From positions 1 to 8,669 of the forward strand of contig JBDSAJ010000330.1 in assembly GCA_039922235.1 (NCBI GenBank): DNA of 8,669 nt, given 5' to 3'. This DNA comes from Umezawaea sp039922235 (lineage in GTDB: Bacteria > Actinomycetota > Actinomycetes > Mycobacteriales > Pseudonocardiaceae). The notes under the pieces are model-generated. The model was given only the letters and a program-made list of their open reading frames with translations, ran no database searches and had not been told where the DNA came from. Position 1 is the first letter of the stretch. Every line of letters starts with the position of its first letter. Below, piece by piece: positions 1 to 4,954 of this stretch. The translations under genes and the position numbers were made by a program.

Positions 1-339
1 AACGACTTCTCCACCGCCGTCAACCCCGGCGAACCGTGGACCCAGGAAAGCCTGGTCACCGCGTACAAGACCGCCTACCAGGGCTTCATCGACAAGCTCC
101 GCACCCAGTACGGCACCGCCACGACCATCGTGGTGAGCGCCACGAACCTGTTCGCCCCCACCGCTCAACAGGTCGTCCAGGACCGCAACGCCCGCGGCGA
201 CAACCGCGTCCGCTTCTGGAACTACGACGACCCGAGGCTGGACCGCCTCGGCTGCGACTGGCACTTCTCCCTCAACGACCACCGCGTGATCTCCGGGCTG
301 CTCAACGACTACATCGCCACCCTGCCCATCGGCTGGTGA
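1..339 (+). CDS. SGNH/GDSL-type esterase, CE2-like (C-terminal part only)
   Basis: The reading frame is open from the first base and stops at TGA 337-339, so only the last 112 codons are present. The fragment opens with NDFS, which looks like the tail of the GTNDFS block (block III, oxyanion-hole Asn) of carbohydrate esterase family 2 and related SGNH hydrolases. Near the C terminus is CDWHFS (fragment residues 85-90), the DxxH block that carries the catalytic His of this superfamily. Family knowledge: such enzymes are usually exported and deacetylate polysaccharides such as xylan or glucomannan. The signal peptide and nucleophile Ser would lie upstream of the window and cannot be checked. 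A perfect hairpin follows the stop by 8 nt. The SGNH assignment is good; the exact family and substrate are inference. Confidence 0.8.
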   Translation, partial: NDFSTAVNPGEPWTQESLVTAYKTAYQGFIDKLRTQYGTATTIVVSATNLFAPTAQQVVQDRNARGDNRVRFWNYDDPRLDRLGCDWHFSLNDHRVISGLLNDYIATLPIGW

Positions 340-346
340 CCTTTCG

Positions 347-382
347 CGCCAGGATGATGCCGGGATCGGCATCATCCTGGCG
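347..382 (+). terminator. Perfect 15-bp hairpin after the esterase gene
   Basis: CGCCAGGATGATGCC (347-361) and GGCATCATCCTGGCG (368-382) are exact reverse complements separated by 6 nt. The stem starts 8 nt after the esterase stop codon. No T-run follows, which is common for terminators of high-GC actinobacteria, so it probably acts as an I-shaped terminator or a 3'-end stabiliser. Confidence 0.75.
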
Positions 383-447
383 GCACTCCTCGCCGTGCCT
401 CCCCAGGACCAGGTCCTTCTGGCGAACCGCTGGCCGAAGGGGACGGC

Positions 448-582
448 ATGGGCGATCTGTTCACCCTCTGGCGAGGTCGTATCGACGCCAACAGCCGGCG
501 CGCCGTCGACGTCTACACCCGTGGATTCCTCGCTGGGCAGGAAACGGTCCTGCGGGATCCGAATCCTGAGCACGGTCGTGTC
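448..582 (+). pseudogene. Possible small gene or decayed coding remnant
   Basis: ATG 448 follows an AAGGGG Shine-Dalgarno-like stretch with 5-nt spacing. The next roughly 35 codons (MGDLFTLWRGRIDANSRRAV and onward) have the strongly C/G-ending third positions of real genes here. From about 580 that bias disappears and the frame runs without sense to 813, through a hairpin and antisense to the secreted-protein gene. This looks like the 5' part of a gene that has lost its remainder, or a chance ORF. I do not recognise the protein and assign no function. Confidence 0.2.
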
Positions 583-613
583 GCCCGTCCTGGCCGGCCG
601 CTTAGACCCGCAC

Positions 614-648
614 GAGGAAGCCCTTCACCTGCTGGGAAGGACTTCCTC
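614..648 (-). terminator. Hairpin downstream of the small secreted-protein gene
   Basis: GAGGAAGCCCTTC (614-626) pairs with GAAGGACTTCCTC (636-648). The 13-bp stem has one mismatch on the plus strand that becomes a G.U wobble in the minus-strand transcript. The loop is 9 nt. It begins 6 nt past the minus-strand stop at 655-657, which is where a terminator for that gene should be. There is no T-tract. Confidence 0.65.
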
Positions 649-654
649 GGCACG

Positions 655-915
655 TCAGACCCTGGCGAGCCGGTATTCGTAGGGAGAGGCCCCTGGCGAG
701 GCTGCGCAGTCGCTGCCTTGACGCGAAGAGGTGTACGTGTAGCCGGACGGGACCGTGCAGGCCCAGGTGCGGTGGCTGGCGGTTCCCACGTCCTGGACCG
801 CGATGTGCGGTGAGGCCACAGCTTGAGCGGCCGAACCTCCGATGACGATCGAGGCCGCGATGGCGGTGGCCGCGCCGACCGACGCGCTGAGGCGTCTGAG
901 CACTGTTCCGGTCAC
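655..915 (-). CDS. Small secreted protein with two cysteines
   Basis: The chosen start is GTG at 915, because AAGGAG lies 4 nt upstream of it. An in-frame ATG further upstream would add 17 residues without a better ribosome site. The 86-residue product has a classical Sec signal peptide: VTGTVLRR positive n-region, an Ala/Ile/Val core at about residues 9-29, and Ala-x-Ala cleavage sites at AQA (30-32) or AVA (32-34). The mature peptide is only about 52-54 residues and contains exactly two cysteines (C53 and C70) that could form one disulfide around a Tyr/Ser-rich loop. A hairpin follows the stop. I recognise no family. It could be a secreted inhibitor, an effector or a cell-wall-associated peptide, but the sequence does not say which. 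Confidence 0.7.
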   Translation of the reverse strand: MTGTVLRRLSASVGAATAIAASIVIGGSAAQAVASPHIAVQDVGTASHRTWACTVPSGYTYTSSRQGSDCAASPGASPYEYRLARV

Positions 916-1077
916 GTTTCTCCTTGTCGGGATCGCGTTCACGCAGACAGGATCGAAGCCTCCCAACGCATCGGCGCGTCGTCTTCGTCAATCCGCGAGA
1001 GCTCGGCCCGGAACCAGCACCCGATTTTGTGGAAAGCCGTGTTGGCCACGCTGCCTCCTTGCGTCGGCGATGCGCAC

Positions 1078-1083
1078 TAGGGT
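1078..1083 (+). promoter_or_regulatory. -10 element (TAGGGT) of a probable leaderless promoter
   Basis: TAGGGT fits the actinobacterial TANNNT -10 consensus. It ends 6 nt before GTG 1090, so transcription would start at or next to the start codon. No separate Shine-Dalgarno is present. The -35 is weak (TTGCGT at 1059-1064 is too close). Confidence 0.45.
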
Positions 1084-1089
1084 CGAGAG

Positions 1090-1380
1090 GTGAATGTCGC
1101 CGGCCTCTACCGGAAAGCGCTTCGGCAAGCGGAGTTCGGCAGGTTCGACGCCGCCGAGTCCACGTTGCGCGAAGTGCTGGCGGGGACCAAGACCGGGGAG
1201 GTTGCCCGTGTTCGCGCCCTGGTGGTGCTCGGCGATCTGCTGTGCGGGGTCGGCCGGGAGACCGAGGCGATGCCGTTGCTCGAGAGCGCGTTGCGGGAGG
1301 GGAGCGCGGACGACCTCGACGACCTGCTCGACCACGAACTCGCGCGGGCTCGCGAGTTGCTCGATGGGCACCGCGGGTGA
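1090..1380 (+). CDS. Small tetratricopeptide-repeat-like protein
   Basis: The 96-residue acidic helical protein starts at GTG 1090. It shows two TPR-like helix pairs: about residues 6-31 (YRKALRQAEFGRFDAAESTL) and about 40-70 (ALVVLGDLLCGVGRETEAMP), with the characteristic Gly/Ala followed by EA packing positions. A charged C-terminal helix (DDLDDLLDHELARARELL) follows. There is no signal peptide, membrane segment or catalytic motif. Family knowledge: short TPR proteins act as cytoplasmic protein-protein adaptors. The gene is alone on its strand, divergent from the secreted-protein gene and upstream of the CRISPR array. A -10 element placed for leaderless transcription supports the start. No partner can be inferred. 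Confidence 0.75.
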   Translation: MNVAGLYRKALRQAEFGRFDAAESTLREVLAGTKTGEVARVRALVVLGDLLCGVGRETEAMPLLESALREGSADDLDDLLDHELARARELLDGHRG

Positions 1381-1518
1381 CGTCACTCCTCGGTGGCGGC
1401 CAGCAGGGCAACCCTTCCCAGAGCGCCCCTCATCATGGACCCGATGGCCAGGGATACCGATCACGTTGAACCCATGCCAAAACCACCGACCGGTCAGTGA
1501 ACTTGCTGGTCAAGAAGC
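1381..1518 (+). promoter_or_regulatory. Candidate CRISPR leader
   Basis: This non-coding stretch lies between the TPR-like gene and the first repeat. It sits on the side opposite the degenerate repeat, which is where the leader and newest spacers are expected. Its last 60 nt include an A-rich segment (CCAAAACCACC) and end in CAGTGAACTTGCTGGTCAAG next to the repeat, noticeably richer in A/T than the surroundings. The leader role is inference from array polarity; no promoter was clearly identified. Confidence 0.45.
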
Positions 1519-1729
1519 GTCTTCCCCGCGCAGGCGAGGGTGTTCCCCTCGTCGCCGGACTGGACGCGCCCACCTCGGGGTCTTCCCCGCGCAGGCGAGG
1601 GTGTTCCGGTCATGCACGTGCGCACGAACCCGGTGACGAAGTCTTCCCCGCGCAGGCGGGGCTGTTCCCCAAGGACGGGTTGTGCTCCGGACCCGACGCC
1701 GGTCTTCCCTGTGCACCACTGCACCCGGC
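1519..1729 (+). CRISPR. Short type I-E-like CRISPR array: three repeats, three 33-nt spacers, decayed fourth repeat
   Basis: 28-nt repeats lie at 1519-1546, 1580-1607 and 1641-1668, each beginning GTCTTCCCCGCGCAGGCG and ending TGTTCC. The period is exactly 61 nt. Spacers are 1547-1579, 1608-1640 and 1669-1701, each 33 nt and mutually unrelated. Repeats 1 and 2 are identical; repeat 3 differs at positions 19 (A to G) and 22 (G to C). A fourth unit begins on schedule at 1702, but only about its first 14 bases match (GTCTTCCCTGTGCA), the usual decay at the leader-distal end. Repeat sequence, length and hairpin (CCCCGC/GCGGGG in repeat 3) match actinobacterial type I-E (Cascade) repeats. No cas gene lies in the window, so the array is orphan here or served in trans. 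Confidence 0.9.
1711..1724. repeat. Small inverted repeat in the decayed fourth CRISPR unit
   Basis: GTGCA (1711-1715) and TGCAC (1720-1724) are separated by 4 nt. They sit where the repeat stem should be, although the bases have diverged. The element is also just 19 nt past the glycosyltransferase stop on the minus strand, so it could contribute weakly to ending that transcript. Confidence 0.35.
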
Positions 1730-1742
1730 CCGAAGCACGACC

Positions 1743-2978
1743 TCATGGCCGCGGCGACCCGCTCGCCTTCTCCGTGGTGTGACCGGCGACCAGCCGCCAG
1801 GCGGCGGTCGTCGTGCCGTCGGTGAGCACCTCGGCAGCGACGGCACGGGCGACGGCGCCAGTTTCAAGGGCCGGGCCGAGTGCCGCGGCCAGTGAGTCGG
1901 TGGTGGGCGTCGCGGCCGGGTGCGCGCGGCCGATGCCGAGGTGTTCGACCCGCTGGGCGAAGTAGTGCTGGTCGTACAGCTGCGGGACGACGACCTGTGG
2001 GGCGCCTGCTCGCGTGGCAGCGGTGGTGGTGCCCGCGCCGCCGTGGTGCACGACCGCGGCGACCCGCTGGAACAGCGCCTGCTGGTTGACCTCGCCGACG
2101 GCCGTGCAGTCGGGTCCGTCGTCCGGTAGTTCCAGGTCGGCCCAGCCGGTGGAGATGATCGCGCGACGGCCGAGCGCCCGCGCGGTCTCGACCATCGTCT
2201 TGGCCACGTCCTCGGGGGCCTTCATGCTGCCGAACCCGAAGTAGACCGGCGGCTCCCCCGCGTCCAGGAACGCCTCCAGGTCCGCGGGCAGCGGCCGTTC
2301 GTCCGGCAGGATCCAGGCGCCCGTTTGCACGACGTCCAGGTCCGACGGCTGGGGCCAGGGTGCCAGCACCGGGTCGGCGGCCAGCCACGGCCGGTCGGTG
2401 AAGATGTGGCCGCGCACGTCCGCGACCGGTGCGAGGCGGAGGTCGGCCCGGTGGGTGTTCAGGGCGTCGCCCCACATGGCGTTCCAGTGAGTCGCGTCCG
2501 TCGCCCACAGCGTGCGGTTGTCGACCGACCCGTCCGGCGGCCGCTGGCCCAGCGTTCCGTACACCGGCGGCGCGTGGTGCGGTGACGGCAGGCTGATCGG
2601 GCAGTAGGCCGCGTAGACGTAGCCGATCCCCCGGTGCTCGGCGATCGAGCGGGCGGCGATCTGCAGCGCACCGCCCGCCACGACCACGTCGCAGCCCTCC
2701 GCCGCCTCGGCGACCGCCGCGAACTGGGCGGCGACCGTGCCGGCCACGGCCTGGCGCACCTGCTCGGGCGACGGTCGAGCCGCCGAACCGGGCTTCGCGG
2801 TCGAGCGCAGCAGTGGCCCGACCGGTGTGAAGGGGATCCCGAGGCCCTCGACCCACTCCGCGAAGTCCGGCGGCGCGCACACCCGGACCTCCTCGCCACA
2901 CTCCCTCAACCTCGACGCCAGCGCGACGACCGGCTGGACGTCACCGCGTGACCCGATCGTCGACAGCAGCACACGCAT
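1743..2978 (-). CDS. Family-1 glycosyltransferase, probable rifamycin glycosyltransferase
   Basis: Start is ATG 2978: AGGGGG lies 7 nt upstream and the conserved N-terminal motif MRVLLSTIGSRGDVQP follows directly. The 411-residue length is typical of the family. It has a GT-B fold: acceptor domain with GSRGDV at 9-14, linker near 215-235, nucleotide-sugar domain with VYFGFGSM (245-252), HHGGAGTT (311-318) and the donor-binding DQHYFAQRV (336-344). It resembles the vancomycin-type GtfA-E and macrolide/rifamycin glycosyltransferases. No NDP-sugar or antibiotic biosynthesis genes are nearby, so it is likely a stand-alone resistance enzyme. The upstream RAE-like repeat (3040-3060) points to rifampicin induction. 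Family knowledge: Rgt enzymes inactivate rifamycins by glycosylating the ansa-chain 23-OH. The rifamycin substrate is inference from the RAE; a broader natural-product glycosyltransferase is the alternative. Confidence 0.9.
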   Translation of the reverse strand: MRVLLSTIGSRGDVQPVVALASRLRECGEEVRVCAPPDFAEWVEGLGIPFTPVGPLLRSTAKPGSAARPSPEQVRQAVAGTVAAQFAAVAEAAEGCDVVVAGGALQIAARSIAEHRGIGYVYAAYCPISLPSPHHAPPVYGTLGQRPPDGSVDNRTLWATDATHWNAMWGDALNTHRADLRLAPVADVRGHIFTDRPWLAADPVLAPWPQPSDLDVVQTGAWILPDERPLPADLEAFLDAGEPPVYFGFGSMKAPEDVAKTMVETARALGRRAIISTGWADLELPDDGPDCTAVGEVNQQALFQRVAAVVHHGGAGTTTAATRAGAPQVVVPQLYDQHYFAQRVEHLGIGRAHPAATPTTDSLAAALGPALETGAVARAVAAEVLTDGTTTAAWRLVAGHTTEKASGSPRP

Positions 2979-3020
2979 CGAATTCCCCCTCGTCCACCGC
3001 CCGCACCCGTTGCGAGCCCG

Positions 3021-3052
3021 CGAATTCTGGGCCATCACCGGGGTCTTGCGGC
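3021..3052 (-). promoter_or_regulatory. Possible promoter of the glycosyltransferase, overlapping the RAE
   Basis: Reading the minus strand, TTGCCG inside the RAE could be a -35 and CAGAAT, 19 nt further on, a -10. An alternative -10 (TATAGC, about 3068-3073) lies on the far side of the RAE and would put the RAE at the very start of the transcript. The sequence does not decide between them. Confidence 0.25.
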
Positions 3053-3060
3053 AAGACCCC
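3040..3060 (-). promoter_or_regulatory. Rifamycin-associated element (RAE)-like perfect inverted repeat
   Basis: Arms GGGGTCTTGC and GCAAGACCCC flank a single G: a perfect 10-bp inverted repeat, 61 nt upstream of the glycosyltransferase start. From memory, the RAE upstream of actinomycete rifampicin-inactivation genes (rgt, rph, rox, helR types) is a 19-bp inverted repeat with a TTGCGGCAA core flanked by G and C runs; this site has exactly that core and flanks. RAE sites confer rifampicin-inducible transcription. A plain rho-independent-type hairpin is the alternative, but its position ahead of a start codon argues against that. Confidence 0.8.
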
Positions 3061-3084
3061 CCGTGCGCTATATGTTGAGGTGGG

Positions 3085-3252
3085 GCCGACGATGGCGACC
3101 TTCGTGCCCGGCCCGGCGTTCCAGTGCCTCAGCGGCGAGTACAGGGTGACCCCGGCGCACAGCAGCGGCGCGACCTTCTCCAGGGGCAGGGACTCGGGGA
3201 CGGTCAGGACGAAGTCCTCGTGCACGGCGATGGCCTCGGCGTAGTCGCCCTG
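3085..3252 (-). pseudogene. Fragment of a zinc-dependent alcohol dehydrogenase
   Basis: About 56 codons in one minus-strand frame (GDYAEAIAVHEDFVLTVPES, then LPLEKVAPLLCAGVTLYSPLRHW and GPGTKVAIVG) match the middle of MDR-family NAD(P)H-dependent alcohol dehydrogenases of the YahK/AdhC/cinnamyl-alcohol type. The N-terminal zinc-binding domain (Cys and GHE motifs) is missing upstream of about 3252. The protein stops resembling the family right after VAIVG, so the glycine-rich NADP(H)-binding loop and everything beyond are gone. The frame then runs meaninglessly through the RAE. No start codon or ribosome site fits. This is a gene fossil truncated on both sides, and its distal break lies about 25 nt from the RAE. 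Confidence 0.8.
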
Positions 3253-3292
3253 GGCGCTGACAGCCCCCCTCAGCCTGCGGCCACCCCCGGAC

Positions 3293-3340
3293 TGTCCACA
3301 TGTCCGATTTCTGACAGATGTCACGACGAAGTGATGGACA
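3293..3340. promoter_or_regulatory. Cluster of TGTC/GACA half-sites upstream of the two-component operon
   Basis: Within 48 nt there are TGTCC at 3293 and 3301, a palindrome TGACA-GA-TGTCA at 3312-3323, and GGACA at 3336-3340. The outermost TGTCCA (3293-3298) and TGGACA (3335-3340) are also inverted repeats of each other. The cluster ends 43 nt before ATG 3384, in the only gap where the promoter of the downstream three-gene unit can lie. An operator function, perhaps autoregulation by the response regulator, is inference. Confidence 0.4.
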
Positions 3341-3383
3341 ACGTCGCTACCAGGGTGAACGCCGGTTGATCAGCATTGAGCGC

Positions 3384-3812
3384 ATGACGAACCAGACCAA
3401 CCCGACCGCAACCGTGACCGACCCCGACGCCCGCGAGAAGCTGCACATCGCACGGGTGCTGCTCGGTTGCTACGCGGCGCTGAGCGTGCTGACCCTGCTG
3501 ACGATCGTGGTGTTCAGCGGTTACCCCGACATCGTCACCGACGCGGTGTGGATCCGCGGCTCGATCCTCGCCGTCGCCTCCCTGATCACCTTCGCGCTCG
3601 GCGTGTCCATGGCCAAGGGCTCGCGGAGCAGCTTCCGCAGGGTGCGGGTCATCGCGCTGGCCCAGGTGGTGGCGGTCATCGTGATCGAGTCCATCCCCGG
3701 CGGCTTCCCGGTCTGGTTCAAGGTCGAGAACGGGGTGTGCGGGGCGCTGCTGCTCATCGTCGTCCTGGTGACCTTCTCCCGGACGGTGCGCGCCACCTTC
3801 GCGGCCGGGTGA
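3384..3812 (+). CDS. Four-helix membrane protein linked to the two-component system
   Basis: The frame is open further upstream, but ATG 3384 (MTNQTNPTATV) is chosen because third-position bias and sensible protein sequence begin there; the ribosome site (GAG, 4 nt upstream) is weak. The 142-residue product has a short polar N-terminal tail, then four hydrophobic segments at about residues 22-45, 58-77, 86-104 and 115-133, separated by short loops with positive residues (KGSRSSFRRVR at 79-89). No catalytic motif is visible. Its stop TGA overlaps the GTG start of the sensor kinase by 4 nt (GTGA), so the two are probably translationally coupled. The context suggests a membrane partner or modulator of the kinase, but I do not recognise the family. 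Confidence 0.8.
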   Translation: MTNQTNPTATVTDPDAREKLHIARVLLGCYAALSVLTLLTIVVFSGYPDIVTDAVWIRGSILAVASLITFALGVSMAKGSRSSFRRVRVIALAQVVAVIVIESIPGGFPVWFKVENGVCGALLLIVVLVTFSRTVRATFAAG

Positions 3813-4954
3813 GCACGACGTCCGCGCAGGCCCAACGGCGTGGCGGTACCGTCGCCGACGTGGATCACCGGCTGAAATCCGCGGCGCCGCTCGGCCCTGA
3901 CGAGCGGCGCAGGCTGCTGCTCTCGCTGGGCATGCTCTGCTACCCGTTCCTGGTCGGCGCCGGTGTCGCCCAGTACGCGCGCGGCGCCGGGCTCGTCGCC
4001 GGCTACCTGCTGCTGGTGGGCATCTCCGCGTGCTACCTGGGCGTCGTGGTGGCCGCGATGCGATCGGCGTGGCGGGCCTGCTGGTGGCTGGTGGCGGTGA
4101 TGACGGTGCTGGCGGTGCTGGTCGCGCCGCTGGCCCACGAGAACGTGCTCATCCTGGCCGCGGTGATCGTGCCGTCGGCAGCGACGCGCGTCGGCGGCCG
4201 CACGGCGATCGCCCTCGTGGGGCTGGGCGCCACGGCGTGCGTCGTGGTGCCGATGGTGGTGCCCGGCTGGAGCACCGACCCGAGCTGGTACTACGCGGTG
4301 GCCGTCGTGTTCACCGCGCTGCTGGTGCACGCCTTCAGCAGCACGACCACGGCGAACCAGCAGCTGCGCGAGGCCAGGGCGGAAGTGGCCGCATTGGCCT
4401 CGGAGGCCGAGCGCAACCGGATCGCCAGGGACCTGCACGACCTGCTCGGGCACTCGCTCACCGCCATCACCGTGAAGAGCACCCTGGCACGGCGGCTGGC
4501 CGTTGGCGCGCCGCCCGCGGCGCTGGCCGAGATGGAGTCGGTGGAGCAACTGGCCCGTCAGGCGCTGGTCGAGGTGCGGGCCGCGCTGGCCGGGTACCGG
4601 GACGTCACGCTCGCCGGAGAGCTCGCCCGCGGCCGCGAACTGCTGCGGGCAGCAGGGGTCGCCGCCGACCTGCCCACCGCCTTCGACGGGGTGCCGCCGG
4701 AGCGGCAGGAGCTGTTCGGCTGTGTCGTGCGGGAAGGGCTGACGAACGTGGTGCGGCACGCCAGGGCCGGGCGGTGCACGGTCGAACTGACCGCGACCTC
4801 CGTGGAGGTGCGCGACGACGGGATCGGAGGTCCGGCAGGCGCGGGGTCGGGACTGGACGGCCTGCGGGCCAGGGTGGCAGCGGCCGACGGAGTGCTGACC
4901 GCGGGTCCGGCGCAGCCCCGCGGGTGGTCGCTGCGGGTGGAGGCGCCGGTATGA
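3809..4954 (+). CDS. DesK-type sensor histidine kinase (HisKA_3/HATPase)
   Basis: The 381-residue start at GTG 3809 overlaps the upstream stop. An in-frame GTG at 3860 has a TACCGT -10-like element 7 nt upstream and would give a 364-residue leaderless product; this alternative is open. Residues about 36-176 hold five or six membrane segments with no large extracellular sensor domain. A short coiled region (QQLREARAEVAALASEAERN, 184-203) leads into the HisKA_3 dimerisation box ARDLHDLLGHSL with phospho-acceptor His210. The HATPase domain follows: N-box REGLTNVVRHA (N313), G1 box DDGIG (336-340), G2 box GSGLDGLRARV (346-356). Membrane-embedded sensors of this type respond to membrane state or envelope stress in known members (Bacillus DesK). 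Its stop overlaps the regulator start (ATGA). Confidence 0.93.
   Translation: MSTTSAQAQRRGGTVADVDHRLKSAAPLGPDERRRLLLSLGMLCYPFLVGAGVAQYARGAGLVAGYLLLVGISACYLGVVVAAMRSAWRACWWLVAVMTVLAVLVAPLAHENVLILAAVIVPSAATRVGGRTAIALVGLGATACVVVPMVVPGWSTDPSWYYAVAVVFTALLVHAFSSTTTANQQLREARAEVAALASEAERNRIARDLHDLLGHSLTAITVKSTLARRLAVGAPPAALAEMESVEQLARQALVEVRAALAGYRDVTLAGELARGRELLRAAGVAADLPTAFDGVPPERQELFGCVVREGLTNVVRHARAGRCTVELTATSVEVRDDGIGGPAGAGSGLDGLRARVAAADGVLTAGPAQPRGWSLRVEAPV

Noticed and set aside
986..991. TTGACG on the minus strand as a -35 for the secreted-protein gene
   Set aside because: No acceptable -10 (TANNNT) lies 16-19 nt downstream.
1378..1385. Palindrome TGACGTCA at the end of the TPR-like gene
   Set aside because: Eight bases, overlaps the stop codon, and no second copy nearby; chance is sufficient.
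602..1411. 269-codon minus-strand open frame across the secreted-protein and TPR-like genes
   Set aside because: Arg/Pro-rich low-complexity composition, and it crosses two better-supported genes and a hairpin.
1608..1640. Self-targeting CRISPR spacer within the window
   Set aside because: By eye none of the three spacers matches any other stretch of this window; a whole-genome search is needed to say more.
2979..3038. Upstream extension of the glycosyltransferase to a GTG at 3038
   Set aside because: It would add 20 residues foreign to the family (MMAQNSRARNGCG-type sequence) next to the RAE; the ATG at 2978 has a good ribosome site and starts the conserved MRVLL strand.
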